Below are positions 14,101 to 25,010 of a stretch of 64,000 nucleotides of DNA, in pieces. Positions within the stretch are counted from its first letter, which is position 1. The number at the start of each line of letters is the position of its first letter. The DNA is from Casuarius casuarius. Lineage: Eukaryota; Chordata; Aves; Casuariiformes; Casuariidae. The notes under the pieces were generated by a model, which saw nothing but the letters and a program-made list of their open reading frames with translations, did no database searches and had not been told where the DNA came from. Location of the stretch: the NCBI GenBank assembly GCA_003342895.1, contig PTFA01000277.1:186001-250000 (forward strand), read 5' to 3'. The position numbers and the translations under genes were made by a program.

Positions 14101-17100
14101 TGTCCTGTAATTTTGTTCAACATTGACACGCATCAAAAAGTGAGAAGCAGTGTACTATGGTAGAGTAAAGCCTGAAAACCTTTCTATTTTAAGACTTGAC
14201 TTATTTGAAGAAAGCTTTCCTTCCTCTGCGAAAGACTATGCCAAATCTGCAACCACCATTCTCAGTCAGACAGCCACCACCTATCTAGATTGGCAGATGT
14301 AAAGATTCTGCATCTGGAGAAAACATCTGGTTCTAGTTCTGCAATACGAGTTTCAGGTAATCTGTGAGATGGGTGACAAGATGAATTAAACAGACAAAAT
14401 GCGTTTTCCTCCCCTTAATGAGGATATGATCTGCTTTGCCCTGTCTAGTTTTGGAGGTCATTGTAAGAATCTTGTGAAAGGAGATACACAGCACATCTGT
14501 ATTCCCTCACAGAACGCAGGCAGCTAGTAATGAGTCTGCATCCCGTGGAGAAAAAGCTTCAACACCTGGTGGTGGTCCGAATGAAAAATAAGCCTATTCT
14601 GGAAATCTTCCACTACTTACCATTTAAACAAACATGCTTAAGTAGACAGTCTTTTATCAGTCAAAAAGGTCTCTAATCTGTTGCTAAGCTGGAGAAAAAA
14701 AAGGGGCATCCAGAGATGTGCTAAACCGGTAACATTAAATCCCACAGCCTCTTGGATCTTTGCTTTATACCAGTGACTACTGGGCTCCAGCAGATGAGGC
14801 CAAAAATAACGAGTGACAGGTCGAACCCCTGCAATGTCAGTCTTCTTGTATAAGCAGCAAGAGGGAACTGACAAGTGAATAGAGCTTTGTCGCTCTGATC
14901 TTCATCAGAGGGCATGAGGCAGCACAGGATGCAGGCACAGCCCCAATGAACACGGCTATCAAAGAGTCTTTAACATGGGTTAGCTTAGCCCTGCACAGAC
15001 TTGAAGAACTTTTCCAGTATTTTAAAAATCTGAATCACTCAGACATAAGACAAAGTAAAAACATCCGTTACAACTAAGTGTAGTTACCTTTGGTGAACGG
15101 CCTCTTCTTCTTTCCTGTGTGTCTGCCTGAAGCTTTTCAATTAAGGGAATAGCAAAGGAAAATGTTTTCCCAGTTCCAGTTCGTGCTTGAGCAATTACAT
15201 CTTTGCCAGAATACACTGGGTGAAAGGTCTTTACTTGCACAGGAAACAGGTACGTTACTCCTCGAGCTGCGGCAATTTAAACAGACTTCTTTAATATAAT
15301 CATGTTACAGTTGTTCTCGCATAGTCTTCAGAGGAAGTCATCTCAAGCACAATATTAACCAACTCCAGAGTAAGTCAGGACTATATCATCACCTTCACTG
15401 CTATATTTCATCACAGAGCTCAACTTCAGGAGTGCCTTGGGACTCTCTAACCCATTCTCCAGCTTCATATCACTAGAGATACTGCTAGCTTGGACAGATG
15501 GTGTTACTATCCATCAATAAAGGAGTCTTAAAATACTGTGGCTTTATTTATGTGATAATCCCCATCTATCTAAGCAGATCTCTTACATGCATGCCAAAAC
15601 CATTTCTACTCTTATCTCAATTTCGTACTAAATCAGCCATACTAATGTCAGTGATACTAAGTATACCTGTTATTCTTTTACTCACACAGAAATAACGTTT
15701 GTCTTCTGTGTAACATCTGTCTTGCATACAAATAAGCAGAGCACATCTCAAATACTGACTGAACATGCTGAGCATAAAAAAACAGGACAGAAATCATTTA
15801 TTTTCTGTGATCATGTGATGCCAAGAAATTTACCTTGAAGAAGCTGCACAGTCCCTTTGGAAATACAAAAGTTGGAGAAAGCACCTTCTTTCTGTTCTTC
15901 AGTCAACTCCTGTTTGGTAAACAACAATTCAGATAGCATTCCATATAAGTATCATACGATCATTCAGAAAATTCAAGATAACCACCTAGGTGCTAATGTC
16001 ATACCCAAAGGTCAAATTTTCAGTGACAATACCACAAATGCAGCTGCAGACCCTCCTTTGCTTTACTTAATATCATATTTCAAAGTTGCTCAAAAGTGAT
16101 CTGTAATAAGACTCTGTTTCATATCTAATGGCATAACTAAGTGCCAAATACCCCGATAAATTTTAAAATAATATTTTTAAACAACTCCCGATGGCCTGGA
16201 ATACTTTGTTGTAACAGGCAAGAACCAAGCTTGGTATTTAGTCTATATCCTACTCCCAAATACAGTACAGTGATTTACAGATACAGAAATCAATCCTCAA
16301 AAGAGTAACATTAAAAGGCAGATCACTATCAACTGTTCCTACTTACTAGCATATCACTTTAATAGTACGGTGATTTAAGCAGTGAAGGAAAGAATGCTAA
16401 ACCATGGAAATTCTAGAGGCTCTGTTTAGCATTAATTGGAATGAGAAACAAACAAGCAACAGAAAATACAGGTATGAAGGCTTTTCAGAACAAATCCTAG
16501 GTAGGAGAGGTTATGCCTTCCTTCTAAAAAAAATTTGGTTCATTGAGCAATTTTAAAGAACCTAAATCAAGCAAAAATATTCAGACAAAATAAAAATTAA
16601 AACCATTCTTACAGAAGGGTTTAAAAAGACTTACAAGCTTGCCATGACAATACATTTTATTGTATTACGGAGTATCTTATCACATTAACTATTATTTAAT
16701 AGGATCAGACATACAGACAGGTAAATACGTAATGTTTTCTTTTTCCACTAGCTAGAAACAGCTAATTATTATTTCATCAGAAAAGAACTCACACTAACAA
16801 AAACACACCAATTAAAATATATTTCTGGCAATTACAACCACATCTAATGGTGCTGAATCATATTAAAGCACCATCTCACTGCAGCTTGTCCAACTGCCAG
16901 CAGTTATCACAGTGTTAGACTGCCGAAGTCAAGAAGCCACGCCACGCTGATAACTTTAGCACTCTCTGAGTTTTGAAGTTTTACAAATAACGGACATAAG
17001 AGACAGCTCAATTAGTTTTAGGCTTTGAAGAGCAGCAGCAGTCTCCCCATTGGTTAGAATAAGACAAAAACGAAAAATAATTTGATATAAATTTAATCTT

Positions 17101-17942
17101 GTTGCAATGCAGGAGTTGAAAGCTAAAGAAACCACTACAGATGAATCAATTACTAGTTTTACCTGCTCTTGCTCGCTGTCACAGTCACCACTTGATGTTT
17201 CACTGGAATTACTGTGCCGCTTTTTGTGGGTGGATTTAATGTTCAAGGAAGATAACCTCGTGTGCTCCGGGCTTTCTCCCCTACTATCACCATTCTCTTT
17301 ATCTCCACTCCGTGCTCTCTTGACTTTTGGAGAATCAAGGTCATCCTCCGACTGCTCGCTTTCATCTGTTGGAGACCTCCTCCTCCTGGATCTGTCGTGG
17401 TGTTTAGATTTCTTCTCTTTTTTCTCCTTCTGGTGGGCCACGGAGCGACATAATCGCGGAGGGAAACACACGTGCATTAAGCAAGCAGAAAGCGGTACGG
17501 AAAAGAGTTAAAAATGGAGANNNNNNNNNNNNNNNNNNNNNNNNNNNNNNNNNNNNNNNNNNNNNNNNNNNNNNNNNNNNNNNNNNNNNNNNNNNNNNNN
17601 NNNNNNNNNNNNNNNNNNNNNNNNNNNNNNNNNNNNNNNNNNNNNNNNNNNNNNNNNNNNNNNNNNNNNNNNNNNNNNNNNNNNNNNNNNNNNNNNNNNN
17701 NNNNNNNNNNNNNNNNNNNNNNNNNNNNNNNNNNNNNNNAGGGGAAGTGCACATGGCGCCCGGCAGCCGCGAGCGACGCAACGGCCAGCGGCCGCACCAC
17801 GCCGGGCCGCGAGAGGCCGCGGAGCCCTCGGCGGTACCTTGCGCCGCCGCCGGCTGCTCTCCAGGGCCGACTCGCTCTCCATAGGGCTCTCGGACTCGGA
17901 CTCGGCCCCGCTGCTGGCGCAAAACCGGGTGGCCTCAGGCAT
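2178..17942 (-). CDS. DDX50: DDX50 (nucleolar RNA helicase 2, Gu-beta), complete, 15 exons
   Basis: DEAD-box ATP-dependent RNA helicase of the DDX21/DDX50 pair, nucleolar, acting on structured RNA in ribosome biogenesis. Coding exons 5'-3': 17838-17942, 17163-17429, 15834-15909, 15088-15266, 13605-13722, 12467-12652, 11752-11897, 10613-10762, 8705-8866, 7773-7892, 6894-6967, 6509-6668, 6070-6204, 3355-3399, 2178-2375. All junctions are GT-AG and all phases agree, giving 706 residues (human about 737). The start is the first ATG (MPEATRF, G at -3). An acidic Ser/Glu and Lys-rich tail fills residues 1-124. Core motifs: Q-motif region (EGAFSNF, about 132-138), ARTGTGKT 177-184, [12 protein letters not shown] 262-265, DEVD 286-289, SAT 322-324, [19 protein letters not shown] 470-477. 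DEVD instead of DEAD is normal for this pair. A GUCT domain (about 540-650) is followed by an Arg/Gly/Ser tail ending in AFDR. Core phrases such as [14 protein letters not shown] and [19 protein letters not shown] favour DDX50, as does position next to STOX1; the C-terminal half looks more like DDX21 (see findings). Confidence 0.92.
5080..5095. repeat. G16 homopolymer in a DDX50 intron
   Basis: Sixteen consecutive G on the plus strand, so C in the DDX50 transcript, inside the 2.7-kb intron between exons 13 and 14. A second tract of 14 G is at 10338-10351 in the intron between exons 8 and 9. Exact lengths of such tracts are unreliable in assemblies. Confidence 0.85.
8387..8446. repeat. 25-bp tandem repeat, about 2.4 copies, in a DDX50 intron
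   Basis: Two 25-bp copies (8387-8411 and 8412-8436) differ at one base and are followed by a partial third (8437-8446). The unit begins CCTTGAAGG and contains GATGCTTTAGACAG. It lies between DDX50 exons 9 and 10 and shows no coding or RNA-gene character. Confidence 0.9.
17521..17739. other. Assembly gap (219 N) in DDX50 intron 1
   Basis: The gap lies between DDX50 exon 1 (17838-17942) and exon 2 (17163-17429), at the edge of the CpG-rich promoter. No coding sequence is lost, because exon 1 ends in AAG at a GT donor and exon 2 begins in phase 0 after CAG. GC-rich first introns are a common cause of such gaps in bird assemblies. Confidence 0.95.
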
Positions 17943-18052
17943 CTCCGCGCGCCGGCCGCTCCGCGCCGCGTCGCCGCCGCCCTGTGTGACAGGAACGGGC
18001 CCCACCCCGGAACCCGCCCCGGCAACGCCGCGCGCGCCCCGCCCCGCGCCAG

Positions 18053-18057
18053 CCAAT
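18053..18057 (+). promoter_or_regulatory. CCAAT box (NF-Y-type) upstream of DDX50
   Basis: AGCCAATAGG at 18051-18060 is a good match to the NF-Y consensus, about 110 bp upstream of the DDX50 start codon and flanked by GC boxes. On the DDX50 strand it reads ATTGG; NF-Y works in either orientation. Binding is inferred from sequence and position. Confidence 0.6.
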
Positions 18058-18073
18058 AGGACCGCGGCACCGC

Positions 18074-18131
18074 GAGGCCCGGCATGCCCCGCGGCTCCCC
18101 CGCGGGACTACAAGGCCCGGCGTGCCCCGCG
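18074..18131 (+). promoter_or_regulatory. Pair of ZNF143/Staf-like motifs
   Basis: GGACTACAAGGCCCGGCGTG beginning at 18105 parallels the known ZNF143 element ACTACAA..CCCAGCATGCC. An upstream sequence around 18076-18094 (GGCCCGGCATGCCCCGCG) repeats the second half. Both differ from consensus by GC substitutions. ZNF143 sites typify TATA-less, often bidirectional promoters. Function here is inferred. Confidence 0.45.
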
Positions 18132-18388
18132 CGCCGCCGGAGCTCGTGGCAGGCCGCGCGCCTTCGCCGAGAGGCGGCCGCCATGACAGGCGCGGGCCGC
18201 GGCGCCGCACCGGCTGCGCAGGCAGCAGCGACCCGCGCTGCTTCCCCGCCTTCCGCTGGCGCTCAGCGTTGTTCCGTGCCCCGAGTGCCTGGCTGAGCCC
18301 TTGGGCGGGGTGTTTCAGCAAGCGCAAAAGCAGCTCGCTGGTGCTGCGTGAGCGAGGGGCCGAGGAGCCCCGGAGAAGCCTGAGGACA

Positions 18389-18399
18389 AAGATGGCGGC
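18389..18399 (+). promoter_or_regulatory. YY1-type motif AAGATGGCGGC
   Basis: An exact copy of the long YY1 consensus AAGATGGCGGC lies on the plus strand, about 450 bp upstream of the DDX50 start codon. Such sites usually sit just downstream of a start site and point along the direction of transcription, so this one may mark divergent plus-strand initiation rather than DDX50 itself. Confidence 0.5.
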
Positions 18400-18450
18400 A
18401 GGGGCACGGCTGAGGGCAGCCGTGGCCTCAGCCAGGCTTCTCCCTTCTCC

Positions 18451-19181
18451 TCGCAGCCAGAGACACACCTCCAGCAGAAACTCACCGTAGTGTTGACATT
18501 TGTAACTGCACATTTAGCCTTCTGCCTCCATTGCTACTGGACACAAGTTTTAACACTCATATTTCAAGTTGAAGAAGAGCCTGAGGTCTCTATATGACCA
18601 TGTTTATAAAGGACCCCAACCCTTTGGTCATGAAAGCAGAACGGGCCACTTGTAGTCAGAGGAAGGAAACAGGATTAGAAAGCCTAAAGCTGTCTTCTGA
18701 AGTAAAAGCTGGAAAGCAGTCGTCACAGTTGTCATTTCCTTAGCAGAAGGCAAGCACAGGTCAGCAGCAGTGCAGGGGTGTGCCTGCACATACCGGGCTG
18801 CAAAGATTGCTTTAAAACAGCAGCCCTGATCAAATCCCTTCCCTCCCGCATCAATGACTTCTCTTCATTTGCAAAGACTAAATCCTGTTTTGCCACATGT
18901 AAAGAGACCCAGTAGTTGTCTTCATAACAACCCAGCAAAAAAACCTTCCTTCTTCACGATTTAAAGAGCTTTTGTACAAACAAGGTGCGTGCCAATTTGC
19001 TTTGAGTTTGCTTTGTTTTCTGACATAAGGTTTGGAGTTCAGGGCCTGCTTCACAAGCAGGAAATGCTTCTTAGAACTGCAGTGTAAAATAGGCCTGTTA
19101 TTTGGTACGGTTCCTGTTAGAGCAACACACAAAATTTTCAGGTTAATAATGTGATCCAAATGAAGTATATTAGTCCATATT
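18451..19181. other. DDX50-STOX1 intergenic interval
   Basis: AT-rich sequence between the DDX50 CpG island and the inferred STOX1 polyadenylation signal. Open frames here are short and have no recognised relatives. No repeat element or RNA gene is recognised. Confidence 0.6.
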
Positions 19182-19187
19182 TTTATT
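19182..19187 (-). terminator. STOX1: STOX1 candidate polyadenylation signal AATAAA
   Basis: The minus strand reads AATAAA about 180 nt downstream of the STOX1 stop codon (19367-19369). It is the first canonical hexamer after the stop. A longer 3' UTR using later signals cannot be excluded. Confidence 0.45.
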
Positions 19188-19366
19188 AGAAATAGAGTCA
19201 CAAAAAGTACTGAAAGATGAGAGCAACAGGAATACACAGCAGAACTCAAAATACCAGAGGCAAAAGTTTGCACAAACAGCTTTGAATTTAGAGACAGCCT
19301 CACAGCTGAAACTGATAGCATTACAGTACTGTTATATTGTTACAAAGGAAAGTTTACAAAGTTGAG

Positions 19367-22300
19367 TTAGAAAAAGTAATCAAACATGACTAGAGTCAGC
19401 AGCGAGGAATTTTTTGCAAGTATCCTTCCACCCTTTGCATTACTATTTATGCTTTCAACATTTTGCAGGCAGCTTTGTCTTCTTTTTAGTCTATCTAAAA
19501 TAGCAGAATTATTAGATGTCAGACTTTGTGTTCTAGAAATAAACAGAGTTGGCTTAGATTCTAGCATCACAGACATTGTAAGTACAAACAAACAATCAAA
19601 ACAATCCTTTGAATTTTTTTGCTAAAGAGCGTCCAAAAGCTTGCAGGCATCCATATTCAAGTAACAAACTAGAAGCACACTGAAAGAGTGCACAGTCAGA
19701 AGCTCTATGTTCCCAGTGAAAAAGAAAAAAAAAAAGCAGCATTTTTTTTAAAACTGTAGATACTAGTTTCTCAAGATGATAATACATATCTAATGGGAAC
19801 TCAAGTGGCTTAATTACGCTTAAATACCAATCATTTTGGTTCTTGAGAACATATGATGCTATTTAAAAATTAGGTATAATTTCTCCCTCTCAGCATTTTA
19901 ACTTACATTTTTGCCAGTTCAGATGAATATTTCCTACTTCAGATTATGTTAACAGTTTTGGCGTTTTTATATATGCAACCATGTAAAATATTGTTTCATA
20001 CCAACATTTTTTCCACTGAGTGAATTTTCAAAAAGCTTTTCTGAAAAGAGATTGCGTAGTTACAGGCAGCACATACCATACAAAAGGAAGCAAAAGCCAC
20101 TAGTTCAAGTGACACACACATCCTGCTGCCAGCTGTGAGCAAGTCAGGCAGTTTGTCATTGTAATTATGACTGAAAACCTTTATAAAGGATTCTTTATTC
20201 TTGGTCTACAAGGGGAGAAAAAATGACAACATCTGTAATGTTACATGGCAACATCAATGCAAGCTAAACCTTCCTGTTACCAGGATCACATTGAGTTTAT
20301 CCATCATCATGCTTCCTAACATGTCTGCACTTTGGCATCTCTATTTGTAAGGTGGAGCTCATAATACTTTCTTGCTCGTGAAGAATAATCCAAATGACGA
20401 CATCTGTACAGCTGATTTATAGGGAACATTCATGTTAAAAGACATGCTAAGTCTATACAATTTGAGTTTTTCTGGGTTATAATACAAAAGTTTTTAAAAT
20501 CATCATTTTGTTGTTGGGGAGGGGCATTTATAATTTACAGCAGCAGTTCCCTAAAAAACAGACTGTTATTTTGAAAATAAAACATCCAACATAGTTACAT
20601 AAGCTTTCTTACCTTGGGGAGTCAATTCCACTGTCTCCTGTGATGCTGTGGCTTTCTGTTCCTGCTAAGTGATTCTGTCCTGAAATCACAGTACAAGCAT
20701 TATTAAAAATCAGACTCTCTTTCACCACAGGGTTTCTCATTTCTTTGGCCTGTGGGCCCAGAGCACAGCATGCCAGCCCTTCTCCCATCGCATAGGTGGA
20801 GTTCTGCAAAGTGTCAGTGTCTGAGTCAGCCTCATCAGCATTGCAGAAATTTGTTACAGCTGAAGTCTTCACACATGCAGTAAGGCTAGTTTCCTCTTCC
20901 TTTCTGTGAACTGTCAGAAGCACCCGACTGCAAAAACAGCTTTCTCTAGTGAAATCTGTTTTCTGATACGCTTTTGAGCCATCTATTGATTCAGCAAGAC
21001 TAGCACATTCCTTATATTCATACTCTCCAGAATCACATTTGTTTACAGTTGTGTCGTACTGGGCTGGATGAATATTAACCTTCCATTTTTTTACGGACAT
21101 AGCTGCCTCCATTTTTTGCACAGTGTTATTCCAGTCCTTTCTATCTGAAAAAGCATGGCCAGGATGCAAGTGACCTGGTTCACTGTGTTCAAAATTGTTG
21201 TCCAGATATGATGAACTACAGGTGTTACCATCATGTGCTTTTTGGTACACAAGATGGCAGTCATCAGTAAATCCTTCACCTTCCAGCTTCATTGATGCAG
21301 GGCAGCTGGTACAGTCATATTTAAATGCAAGTTCGTTCTTTTTATCAGTCTTTTGTCTGTATTTCACACCAGGCTTTTTTAGCAGGTTAGCTCTGGTTGT
21401 ATAATTTGAAAGGCTGACATTTTGAAATTCATTTGATGTTTGATCTAGTAATTTACCTGCAGACTCAGCTTTGTATTTGCAATGCTCATCTTTCAGATTT
21501 AATGAATATTTTGCATCTTCTTTGCACACAACATTATCTTCAGTGTAGGAGTGAGGGGATTTTTGAACAGCCGCAGGATTTTTTTTGGCTGTTCGTCTGC
21601 GGGTGTTGTCTTCAGAAATATTACTCTCCATAACGTATTTACATTTGCCATCTATTTGCAAAGTACTGCCTTGCGGACAACTAACGTTTTCACTTAAACT
21701 GTTTTTCTTTAGTTGGAGGGAAGACCTATTAACATGGAGTGATTTGTCCGGCTTGGCTTTGTCAGCCTGCTGTTCAGCAACCAGTTGTTCAGCTTCATAT
21801 TCAAAGGTTTTTGAGGAATCCAAAGACCTTGGTCTTTGTAAATCCCTTTCTTGCTTTTGAGTCCTGGACTTCAGCTGACCGTTAATCTGACCTTTGTGCC
21901 CTTTCACGTAAAAGTTGTGTCTCCACGACAGACCCTGAAAAGGGTTCTTAATTTGTTTTTTATATATGACTTGGGATTCCACAGCTATATCAAATGGCTG
22001 TTGGTTTGTAACATGCAGTGACAGGTGCTCTTCCAGTTTTTCGCTTTGGGATGTTAGCTCTTGTATTTGAGATTTCCTGTTGCCTCTGCTAATTTGCTTC
22101 TCTTTGCTTGATTTGTTTCTCTTGCCATGCTTTGCTGTTTTACTTTGTGTCTTTTGAACACACTCCTTTGAAAGATGCTTTTGCCCGACTGTTAACACTT
22201 CAGCTGAGATACCTTTACTGATATATTTTTTCTGCTCCTCAAACTTCTGCATTAATACTGTGTGTTTAATTAAATTGTCAACTGTAAGCATAGGGTTAAT

Positions 22301-25010
22301 ACGCCTGATGATTTCATGTTCAATATCACGTGGAATATTATCTAAGTCATCTTCGTCCCTGACTGGCCACTCTTTGGGAGGAAACTGGGCTGAAAAGGTG
22401 GAGTACTCTTTCTTACTTTTTTCTTTTTTAGAAGCACTTCGCCAGAAAAGGCCAAAACCAAACCTTTTACATTTCAATTTTTCTTTCACGGATGTCAGGG
22501 ATTTGATGGTGTCCCAGGAATGGGTATCGCCAGATGAGGACACCCCTTGATTTTGAATTGAAGGCTTCAATTCACTGCAGCCTCTGTTACCGCCTCCATT
22601 AGGTTCATGGTTCATTAGCTGCCGATGTCTTTGTTCACAGAGCGTATTCTTGTCAGGGAAACAATGGCAGGATCTGTAAGGGGAAACCGTAGGAATGTTT
22701 TCTTTCCTTAGGTCTGTGCAGTTCTGTATGCTTACAAGGTAAGTGACGGAAGGGGATGAACAGCAACTGTCCTCCAGCTGGACCCCGTTATTGGCTTCTG
22801 TGGCGTCGTGTGCGATGAAGTAGGTGCTGGGGGTCACGATGAAGTATCCCTCTCCCGTATGATAGATCTTCCTTTCTTTAATCAGAGTGCCAAGGGTATT
22901 ATATACAATCTTGTGGGAGGGAACTGCAATACCTGCAACAAAGATACAGATATTTAAAATCAGAAATAAGATTTCAAATATAATGAGAGCTGGCCAGAAA
23001 ATAACTTACGTAGAACTAGAAGCAACTCAGACATGACCTAGCTGGTGAATTCAGTTTGCAGGATTCAGAAAAAAGTTTGGAACTGCCATACCAACTGAAG
23101 TTCTGAATAAGAAAAACTTGATTTCAGCCTGAAAGTGTCTGATGTCACAGGACGAAATGCAGGATGTTTTTAATTCATCATCACTCTGCTGAGCTTCCAG
23201 AGCCAGCAATCGTGCCCGCAACCCTGCTGTACCCTCCCCACACAGCCGCCCCCAGCCCTGGGGCTCCCTGCAGAATGGAGACAGCCACGCTGTGCAGTGG
23301 TGTCCACGTGCCCGAAGGGTGGCCCCAAATCCAGAGCCAGCACCCCCTGCAGCCCTGGGTTGGGGAGAGCCCTCCTGGGCCAGCCAGGTGAGGGCAGCAC
23401 GGGAGCACCATCCAGCCCAGGGCCCTGGTAGCTGCAATCCAGTCAGTGCTTACAGAGCAGTAAAGCCACTTTTTCCTTCCTCAAGGCCATTCCTCACTGA
23501 TGAGGTAAGGACACCCCTGGGGAAGAAGGCAAAACCAGCTGCATTTCTGAATTTAACAGCAGCACTGCTGTGCTGGAGTTTAGGATGTTCTCCTTCAAAT
23601 AAAAACGGTGTTCTCTCTGCGTCTGTCAGGGTATGATATTCGCGAGAGAGACCTTCTGCCAGCAAACAAGCCAAACAATGTGGTGTTCAAAACTTTTCCC
23701 TCTGGGCAGGTTATTTAACAGTAGCTTTTATTACTCTCTCTGAAGCTTCTGGTAGAGGTTTGTCAGATGGCAGTTGTCAAGTTTACCTTGCTGTGAATGG
23801 TATCGGCTGCTGGTTTTCCCTCAGGTGTCACAGTCCCAGAGTCATTAGTCTAGTGACATCTGACCTGCTGCCCCAGGCTTATGCTGATCTCCTGCCCAGG
23901 AGAATGAATGCTTCCAGCAAGGTGAAAACATGGCAAGAAAAACACTCTCTCCCTACAGACTTGGAGAGTTACTTCTGGCTGAGCTAAAAATCCTGCCTTG
24001 TGGTTGTCTCAAAGCACATATAGACTACACCACGTTCCCAGCAAGTTTCTGGGTCCGTTTTTGGGGTTGCATTAAAATTTTCCCCAGTAGTGAAAAAAAG
24101 AACAGGACTTGGCCTACCAGACCAGCCTGTAACGTTTGGAGGACTGTAGGATTATAAAGAATCAAAAGAGGAAGCTTAGCATCAAACCAAGCAAACTGCT
24201 TCTGCAGAGGGCCAGAATGAGTTTTCACGGAGTCCCACAGACATTTAAATATTCCAGATCTAAGGGAATTGGATGTTTTTCAGATGGAAAGGCAAGTACA
24301 GCATTTAAGGGAAATGCTACCTCATCAGAAGAGAAGGATTAAAGCTCATTTTGTGTAATTAACTTGCTTTTGGAGAGGAAGGGGCTGGAATTTGACCAAT
24401 AAACCTGAATTTGAGGCCAATTCTATTTGTGATTGCAGACACCAAACGTAGACTCCTACTCAGTCTCTCTGTTGCTCTCTCTCAAAAGGAGGACTCAAAG
24501 TTTTAGTGAACTGACGCATACTGTATTTTATGTATTTTTCCGTATCTGTATCTAACTACCTCATCTATGCTTTCCCATAGGAAGGGGCATGCGCTCAGCA
24601 TGCTTCCCTACTCAGTTTCCTCTCTTATTCTCAAAGAAAATCTGCAAAAATTATTCTATTCAAAACAATGTTATTGATGCTCACAGACTGATGAGGATTA
24701 TGTGCCTATTCATGTATTTCCCCAGTTGCCAGTTAATTTATATTCTTCCGTATTGCCAGCTTTGCTTCTAAACATTCAGTGATGACTTGCCTGATATCAG
24801 AAATATGAGCATGATAATACAGTCACTTCTAAAAGGAGAGAAAAATGAATACAGTACCTGGATAATTTTTCACTAACTGTTCTGTTAAAGTTTCCTGAGT
24901 AACCCTCACATGATCTGCATTCATGTCTGATATGGTGCAGCGAAGAGCTTCAGCCAGGGGAACAAACTGTGATTGGGAGAGAGGATTCATGAGAGCAGGG
25001 GGCACATCAC
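19367..25010 (-). CDS. STOX1: STOX1 (storkhead-box protein 1), exons 2-4; first exon not found
   Basis: Winged-helix (storkhead box) DNA-binding protein linked to cell-cycle and trophoblast gene control. Exons 5'-3': 24858-25010, 20613-22932 (a single 2,320-bp exon), 19367-19532. Phases agree: exon 2 begins needing one upstream base, and exon 3 ends in AG completed by A from exon 4. They encode 879 residues (human protein about 989, of which exon 1 gives roughly 100). The storkhead domain spans exons 2-3: [44 protein letters not shown]. The large exon keeps the conserved block [20 protein letters not shown], then [18 protein letters not shown] and NPFQGL. The C-terminus has GDSGIDSPR joined to [19 protein letters not shown], the family's terminal signature, then a divergent end LVMFDYFF. 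Much of exon 3 is low-conservation, Ser/Lys-rich and probably disordered. It lies immediately 5' of DDX50 on the same strand, as in mammals. Confidence 0.93.
22933..24857 (-). other. STOX1: STOX1 intron 2 with a GC-rich patch
   Basis: Intron between STOX1 exons 2 and 3. Most is AT-rich, but about 23195-23440 is markedly GC-rich and open in several frames on both strands. Those translations (proline, glycine, cysteine and tryptophan-rich) match nothing I recognise and are read as composition effects. A degraded repeat is possible but not demonstrable by eye. Confidence 0.5.

Larger units (their letters stand above)
17740..18450 (-). promoter_or_regulatory. DDX50: CpG-island promoter and 5' UTR of DDX50
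   Basis: About 700 bp of very GC- and CpG-rich sequence surrounds DDX50 exon 1, in sharp contrast to the AT-rich introns. There is no TATA box. GC boxes (such as CCGCCCCGCG near 18035-18050), an NF-Y-type CCAAT box and ZNF143-like motifs are clustered 110-190 bp upstream of the start codon, fitting initiation near 17960-18020. A housekeeping, possibly bidirectional, promoter is inferred. Confidence 0.8.

Noticed and set aside
14825..14910. CTGATGA...CTGA arrangement in a DDX50 intron, weak C/D-like
   Set aside because: Box C lacks the usual purine, the stem is poor and there is no D' box or evident guide.
15328..15414. Two GTGATGA (box C) motifs with CTGA downstream in DDX50 intron 3, resembling box C/D snoRNAs
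   Set aside because: No terminal stem can be drawn beside the boxes for any pairing of C and D, and no rRNA guide was recognised.
17935..18513. 192-codon minus-strand open frame upstream of DDX50
   Set aside because: Arg/Gly/Ala-rich, out of frame with the DDX50 start, and explained by CpG-island composition.
23051..23437. Overlapping open frames on both strands in the GC-rich patch of STOX1 intron 2
   Set aside because: Frames are open on both strands at once, a composition effect; STOX1 splices cleanly over the region.
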